A DNA stretch of 64,000 bases from Lepisosteus oculatus (Eukaryota; Chordata; Actinopteri; Semionotiformes; Lepisosteidae), in assembly GCF_040954835.1 (NCBI RefSeq), contig NC_090723.1:7636001-7700000 (forward strand), given 5' to 3'. The translations under genes were made by a program, and so were the position numbers. The notes beneath the pieces were generated by a model. It saw nothing but the letters and a program-made list of their open reading frames with translations. It was not told where the DNA came from and did not search any database. Of this stretch, positions 58,471 through 64,000 are shown piece after piece. The number at the start of each line of letters is the position of its first letter. Within the stretch, counting starts at the first letter, position 1.

Positions 58471-59523
58471 TTATTGGTTTAATACATAAAAAGATTCATA
58501 GTAAGTTTCGTTCGAACTGATTCCACCTCTTAAACATGGAGCTTAAACCACTGCGTTTTGTAAGTGAAATCGAATCCCAAACTTGTGACTAGACAGAAAA
58601 TGCAAATATCTCAATGGAGCAACAGAGATCAACTGAGGTTTAAATGTATCTGATGAGCTGCAGGTGTGGGGGGTCACCGCCACTGGAAACCACTGCGCTA
58701 GAGGCACCGAACGTCACGGCTGACTGTGATACTCCATCCGGCTGAGTTAGGGGTTTACAGAGACCATACTTCAACCAAACCTGTTACCAAGCCCTTCCAT
58801 TTCAGACAGCTTACCGATGATGCAATGCACCAACCAAGTATATCCTAAAAACCCCTTTGTAAATCAGAAAACTGACTCATTCCTGAAAAGAAAGCGTTGT
58901 AACGTTACCCAATTCACTAGCAGCACCGACGCAGAGTTAGGAGCGGCGGAGGTGGGGATTCCGAGATGTCAGTTTAGAGGTTAGACTGCGGAAATAGAAA
59001 GCTAAAACCAATGTCTTAGACATTACACCTTTTAATCGGGGCTGTGGAGAAATGATAACATCACACAAAAGAAACGGAACCCATCTGTATTGCCCGTGTG
59101 TTTCTGGAGCACCGACAGATTTTAAACACAGTTTAACACAGTCTGTTATGCTTCGCTTCAAATTCTTTATAATTTAGCGTATATTATCAGAGTGGGCATA
59201 CAGTTCTGTGACACGTTGATGGTTTTGCTTTGCAGGCCACGTTCCGATCGATCTGTTTTTCAAAGGTCGTAACTGGATTGTCCACGCTGATCAACCAAGA
59301 TGGAAACGTTTGCTCTTCTGCGTGGACGGAATGAAATAATTAGTCCGCTGTCACGAATTGCGTGACCCGCTGAAAATCGGTCTTCACGGGCTCTATGTTC
59401 TGTGTTCACAACCCGATTCCGACATTTAACATCGCCGATGTTTGCTTTAAAATTAAATAACGCATATAGACTCACTTCGGTTTTGACTAATTTCCCTGCC
59501 CAGTTAGCAGACGGCGGAGACGA

Positions 59524-59625
59524 AAGTGATTCACTTTCACCGAAGGGAAAAGTGCACGTTGAGCGGCCAGGTGAGAAACGGGAACCGAGAGAAAGTGTTG
59601 AAAGTCAGCGCGGTTCTCTCAAATT
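59524..59625 (+). promoter_or_regulatory. Orphan IRF-motif cluster
   Basis: GAAAGTGATTCACTTTC (59522-59538) is a perfect 8+1+8 palindrome of two IRF half sites, followed by GAGAAACGGGAACCGAGAGA and GTTGAAAGTC up to about 59608. An ATG at 59632 opens 48 codons starting MKLIFVSQAWQPG, faintly like the IFN gene 7 signal peptide (FCLSQAW). No later IFN exons follow. Confidence 0.35.
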
Positions 59626-59984
59626 CAGAAAATGAAGCTGATCTTCGTGAGTCAGGCCTGGCAGCCAGGAGCTCCCGGCCATTTCTGCAGGAGGGAAAAA
59701 AGTAAAATGTGGACAAAAAAAATCATAAGACACAAGGCAGAGGTGCACTATGTAGTTCACGCAAAAGAGTGTGGATAACGGTTGAAATGTGAGACCCTGA
59801 AAATAAACACTTTTTGTCATTTATTTTGCAAAGCAGGCCTACTATTGCTGTCGCAAAAATATCTCTATATATCTATATTATATTGTCAAGATTTATAACA
59901 CCTAGCACGCCTGAGAGAAATTACATTTGTTGAACAAATCTGATCAATTGATATGAGGTTTGCCACACATAGCAGTACTCTTAA

Positions 59985-60180
59985 CAACAACAACAACAAC
60001 AACAATAATAATAATAATAATAAAATAAGAATAATAATAATAATAATAATAATAATATCATTATTATTATTATTATTAAGAATAGATGGTAGTACATTAG
60101 AATAGTAGTTATTGTATAAATTATAATAGTAGTTATTATTATTAATTAGTAGTGGATTAGAATAATAATATCGTTATTAG
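59985..60180 (+). repeat. Compound trinucleotide microsatellite
   Basis: AAC units pass into AAT/ATA units, then ATT units, then degenerate TAGTAGTTATTATT. About 120 bp are tightly repetitive. Confidence 0.9.
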
Positions 60181-61900
60181 TAGTAAGGGCTATGCTCGTT
60201 TTTCTAAGTGGTCAAGATTATTTGAGAGTATTTTTTCCTGTACCTAATGTTGACATGTGTCTCTATATTGTAGCTGATATAAATCTAGATTGATCGTGTC
60301 CGTGGCTTCTTGAAAGTAAGTACTTTATAGACATCACACAGCTGCCGTAGAACCGAAGCACGCCTTGGACAAAGGCAGAAACGTTTTGAAACCACTTTTA
60401 ATACCCAATTAGAAGAAAATCGATGTGCAAGACGCCACCTGAAAAATCCAAACCATGTATTTAGACATTTGCTTATTTGTCTATTTGAAATTTCCACTGC
60501 AACTCAACACCAACCACAACCGCAGCGCGTAGATCACTCCAGCAGCGAGATGATGTGATACGAAACTATTATGCCCGATCCTTAACTCTCTTCCCACTGT
60601 AGTCATCAAAATGTCGGCTTCAGAAACAGTTATTATGAGTAGATTAAGCGCGGTTTAATAATTAGTTCTGATTCATCTAAACGGGTTTAGCTTTATCGAC
60701 AGGAAAACCCACTTTTTTTGTAAAATTCGAAAATTCGCGAAAACGGTTGGTCTTCTTATTTGCGTAGCATTTAATACGACAAGTCGGAAAACGCGGGTGA
60801 TTCACGTTACGGTTTTGGACTAAATCAAGACCAAAACGCATCTAGAAAACAACTTGTCCCGGGACACTAAAACACAGATTGTCCGTCTTCTACATGACCG
60901 AGAGAGTGGTAAAAATAATGAAGAATTGGTCTGAGAGGAACCTACAGTACAAGATGTTTGCCAAAGTTCACAGTTACACAATTCAGTGGTGTCATTTTAA
61001 AATTATATATATATATTAATCAAGTAATATAAATATATTCAAAATTATTTTCATCACCTCACCCTTGTCGCTAAATAAAATACAATAGAGTGGTAAATGC
61101 TTTGAAACTGTTTCATTCATAATATTCATTCGTTTAAAACAAATGCATTAAAACGACCAAATTATTAAAAAAGGATGCAAGCTATAATACGCTAATCAAT
61201 TAAATCAATGTAGCATTATATCAAAATAAACTGAGGAGTTGATAAATCTATCCGAAGCCCTTCGAAGAGCAATTCAATCAATATAGCAAAACATTACATT
61301 ATTGATAAAAATCTCGTGGGCTGTACTTTTGCTATGGCTCATAAAGTACCTCAGAGTCTGATTGTTATCATTCAATTAAAATGTGACTACATATAAGATT
61401 CACTTCGATCGGATAGCTGGAGTGTTTTAGTTTCTTGCCCGCAGTGAATTGATATTTACTGTACAATGAAGGCCGATGAATCTCTTGAGATCGGGAAAGA
61501 TAATAAGATAAAATGAGATTTGAGTGTCCCCTGAGATATTTTTTTTGGACACCCAGCACTCCTGTACATTTCAACAGAATGCAAAGAAAAACATTGCACA
61601 TTATTCTTTTACCAAAAAAAAAAAGAAAAACATTGCAATGTAACTTCAGCATGCAAGTCTTCACTGCAGGCCGCGACCTTTGCCATTTTAACAGCGCAAG
61701 ACACAATTCCTGTTAAGTGTAAACGTTTTACGTTTCGAGTGTTGGTTGTGAACTTTTTGTGGTTATGTATTAAGCATGAATGGAGGTAAAGTGTATGCGA
61801 CAAATATCGGCATATCAATCATTTCCTACCGGACAGTGGAAAATCTCCAGGTCTCCGTAGGATGAGGTCACGGTACTTCTCAAGCTGGCAATGGAATGAG
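60181..61900. other. AT-rich spacer upstream of IFN gene 7
   Basis: No gene or repeat family recognised. A 112-codon minus-strand frame at 61368-61706 has no recognisable features. Confidence 0.4.
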
Positions 61901-61925
61901 TGACTTCGCTATAGACTATTTAATA
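61838..61925 (+). promoter_or_regulatory. Candidate promoter of IFN gene 7
   Basis: GGAAAATCTCC near 61840 resembles an NF-kB site, and CTATTTAATAG near 61915 is the best TATA-like box. No exact GAAANNGAAA element was found in the nearest 200 bp, unlike genes 1-6, so the assignment is weak. Confidence 0.35.
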
Positions 61926-61986
61926 GAACCGAACCATTATGCAGCACATTAATTTGCAGATTCTTAATCCATACGGTTGTCACACA

Positions 61987-64000
61987 ATGGCACTGAAAGG
62001 CTTTCTCTGGCTGTGTGTTGTCTTCTGCCTCTCGCAGGCTTGGGCGATGCCTACGAGGTGCGCATTCAGGGAGCATCTGATTGAAGTCAGCCTGAATCTT
62101 CTCAAGGACATGGTGAGTCCGAAATCGACTGTTTCTAACCTGGAGATGAATATGCTACTTCTTAAAATTCGATCGGTTGAACGCTTCTGTATTGTTCTCT
62201 TGTACATTAAAGGGAGGACATTTCCCGAGAGAGTGCATCAAAGACAACGTGTTGATTACTTTCCCAGCGGAGGTGCTTACCGATGGCTCGCAGGTAAAGG
62301 CTGATTCTCTTACCCAAAATACCCGCCGAGCACAGGGACGGCCGTTCACACGTGTGGAGCATCAGAGGCGATTGGCAGATGTCAGTCAGCTCACACGCTG
62401 GCAGCGCTTGGAACACGGGTCTGCATTTTTTTTCCGGCTAACGTTTTGTTTTCTTCGTTCGCCCAAACTCAGAATGAAAACATCCAGCCGGTGGTTTACG
62501 AAACACTGAGGAGCGTTAACACCCTTTTTCAAAGCGAAGGCAGGCCGTCAACATGGGACCAAAGAAAGCTGGAGGATTTCCAGAGTGTTGTTTTTCGTCA
62601 GGTTTCCGACTTCAAGAAATGTGTAAGTTGCACTGAGGCGTGCTTCGAGTTACATTAGCCCCTTTCCTACACACGTTCTGAGATGACTCGACAAGTATGC
62701 TTTAGAGCGGTGGGTACTGACAAACAAGGTAAACTTAGTCATAACGTTTTTTAAAAATACAGAAAACAGGCTTTGCAGGATTTTTTAAAGCGAACGCTAC
62801 TTTCAGCAGTAACTTGGAGAATTGTGTGTGGAAGTTGGATTCACAACAGCAGGACACGAGTGTGTACGGCTAAATGCACATGGTGACCGTGCACCGGATA
62901 TACAGGAAGCCATATTTTATTAATTACGTGCGTTTTACGCTCTGCTTACTTTGAAAGCAAATGTCCATTTGAGGAATCCTGAGGTAAGGTGCAAACCACT
63001 AACCAGTCTGCTTATGATATGCACTATCTTCCATAGTTTTTCTAATCTTTGACAGCGAACGGATAACGTCGAAGCATTCCCTTAAGTTCCAGAACATATG
63101 CTAGGGGCTTTAAAAAGACCATTTTTTTGAAACTGGGCCTTGTTCGGCAAAGTAATTTGTGCAAGGTGCGGCGCGCTTCCAGTTCATAAAGGTCTCAAAA
63201 ACGTCTTTTCAGGCTCTGAGGAATCGGACACGGAGAGAAACATCTTCTGCCAATAACTCGACGGTGCAGCTGAAGACCTACTTTAAGAAAATGGGACGTT
63301 TTCTGGAAGAAAAGGTACCGGCTTGCGTGAAATATCATCTTTTTTTATATAAAGCCAGTTAGCTTTTTTTAAAAGCGTGATTGCTTTTTACTAAATTCCC
63401 TTTGCGGACTTTTTTCGGCAGTCACGCGTGATTCGGGATGAGAGATCCGATCTGCTTCGTGTGTTAAATTGACAGGTCATCGCGTGTTTTCAATACATTT
63501 GGAGTTCAAATCTACCAAAGCAAACGACTGATGTTTGTAATCAGGCCATTGAATAGACGGGTCCTCTCATTTTAAAGGTTTATATCAGTCTGATTGCATT
63601 TAACCTGGTTAGAATTAGGAGCTCTAATGTTTTTGTAGGGTTGAGACTAATGTGGTCATTTCTGGTACGAATACAAACCCAACGGAGGATTTGTCTTTAA
63701 AACTTGAAAATATTACAAGGCGGGAAGTCCTTAATCTTGGTTGCTCTGATGTCACAGCTTACTGATTCGCGGGTACTTTGTTCAAGAGAACGCAGTAATC
63801 TTCATTAGTCTAAGGCTTTAGCATATACTCACTGACTACACCAAACTGGTGTAGATGAACATTATTCACTTCGAAAACACGCATCGAGCACCTTTGTTTT
63901 AGCCACGCAGTATTTACTGCGTTCTAAATTGAGATTTCTTTGTTCCAGAATTACAGTTCCTGCGCCTGGGAAATCACAAGACAAAAACTCATACAGGTCA
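61987..64000 (+). CDS. Type I interferon, IFN gene 7 (four-cysteine / group II), 3'-truncated by the window edge
   Basis: Exons: 61987-62112, 62213-62293, 62473-62622, 63213-63314, 63949 to beyond 64000; phase-0 GT/AG introns; 42+27+50+34 codons before the incomplete exon 5. Signal peptide MALKGFLWLCVVFCLSQAWA, mature start near MPTRC. Cysteines: C25, exon 2 PREC, exon 3 KKC, and exon 5 NYSSCAWEITRQKLIQ, the four-cysteine pattern with a motif very close to mammalian IFN-alpha CAWEVVRAEI. Exon 4 contains two N-glycosylation sequons (NRT and NST). An in-frame ATG at 61939 would add 16 residues ahead of the signal peptide; the ATG at 61987 is preferred. The gene is open as far as it can be read and looks intact. 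It is the closest relative of gene 6 here. Confidence 0.93.

Larger units (their letters stand above)
55669..59520. other. Intergenic region between IFN genes 6 and 7, left part
   Basis: Holds a microsatellite plus R1 fragment (56650-56800), an R4 element (56935-57015), and two unclassified GC-rich interspersed-repeat-like blocks (57060-57420 and 57965-58470). No host gene recognised. Confidence 0.45.

Noticed and set aside
59985-60180. Array of repeats that might be read as CRISPR-like
   Set aside because: It is a trinucleotide microsatellite without spacers, in a vertebrate genome.
61939-61986. Upstream in-frame ATG as the true start of IFN gene 7
   Set aside because: It would place 16 mostly polar residues before a good signal peptide; the ATG at 61987 gives the usual length.

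Overview
The window looks like chromosomal DNA of a ray-finned fish. Two gene systems can be read with confidence: a complete plekhm1 ortholog on the minus strand (coding exons 911-11184, probable 5' untranslated exon and CpG-rich promoter up to about 16.34 kb), and a plus-strand tandem cluster of five-exon type I interferon (IFN) genes from 26.5 kb to the right edge. The IFN introns are all phase 0, the genes have signal peptides, and exon 5 carries a CAWE or SAWE/AAWE motif. Intron-containing type I IFN genes with this layout are typical of fish and amphibians. The interspersed repeats suggest a non-teleost ray-finned fish such as a holostean, but that is inference from repeat character only.

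Layout: 1-910, plekhm1 3' UTR or downstream; 911-16340, plekhm1 (11 coding exons, 3156 nt of CDS, 1051 aa); 16.3-26.3 kb, a repeat-bearing intergenic desert with one unassigned exon-like ORF; 26.5-29.5 kb, IFN gene 1 (178 aa, four-cysteine/group II pattern); 30.6-33.6 and 34.5-37.6 kb, a recent tandem duplication of about 3.1 kb carrying IFN genes 2 and 3, whose 555-nt coding sequences are identical (184 aa, two-cysteine/group I); 38.2-42.1 and 43.0-47.3 kb, an older tandem duplication carrying IFN genes 4 and 5 (179 and 183 aa, group I), whose promoter plus exon 1 is almost identical while the rest has diverged; 48.3-49.55 kb, a possible decayed IFN pseudogene; 51.4-52.2 kb, a Tc1-like transposon remnant; 54.0-55.7 kb, IFN gene 6 (187 aa, group II); 59.5-59.7 kb, an orphan IRF-motif cluster; 61.9 kb to the edge, IFN gene 7 (group II, cut off in exon 5).

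How it works together: the IFN genes would encode secreted antiviral helical cytokines. Most have IRF/ISRE-type motifs (GAAANNGAAA) near the start, a TATA-like box, and AT-rich 3' ends with repeated ATTTA, as expected for transient virus-induced mRNAs. Two-cysteine genes (2-5) are flanked by four-cysteine genes (1, 6, 7), so both IFN groups sit in a single locus and the sequence shows several ages of duplication. Plekhm1 is an autophagy/endolysosome adaptor and probably only a syntenic neighbour.

No rRNA, CRISPR array, functional tRNA or virus-derived gene was recognised. At least four interspersed repeat families (including tRNA-derived SINEs) recur across the window.
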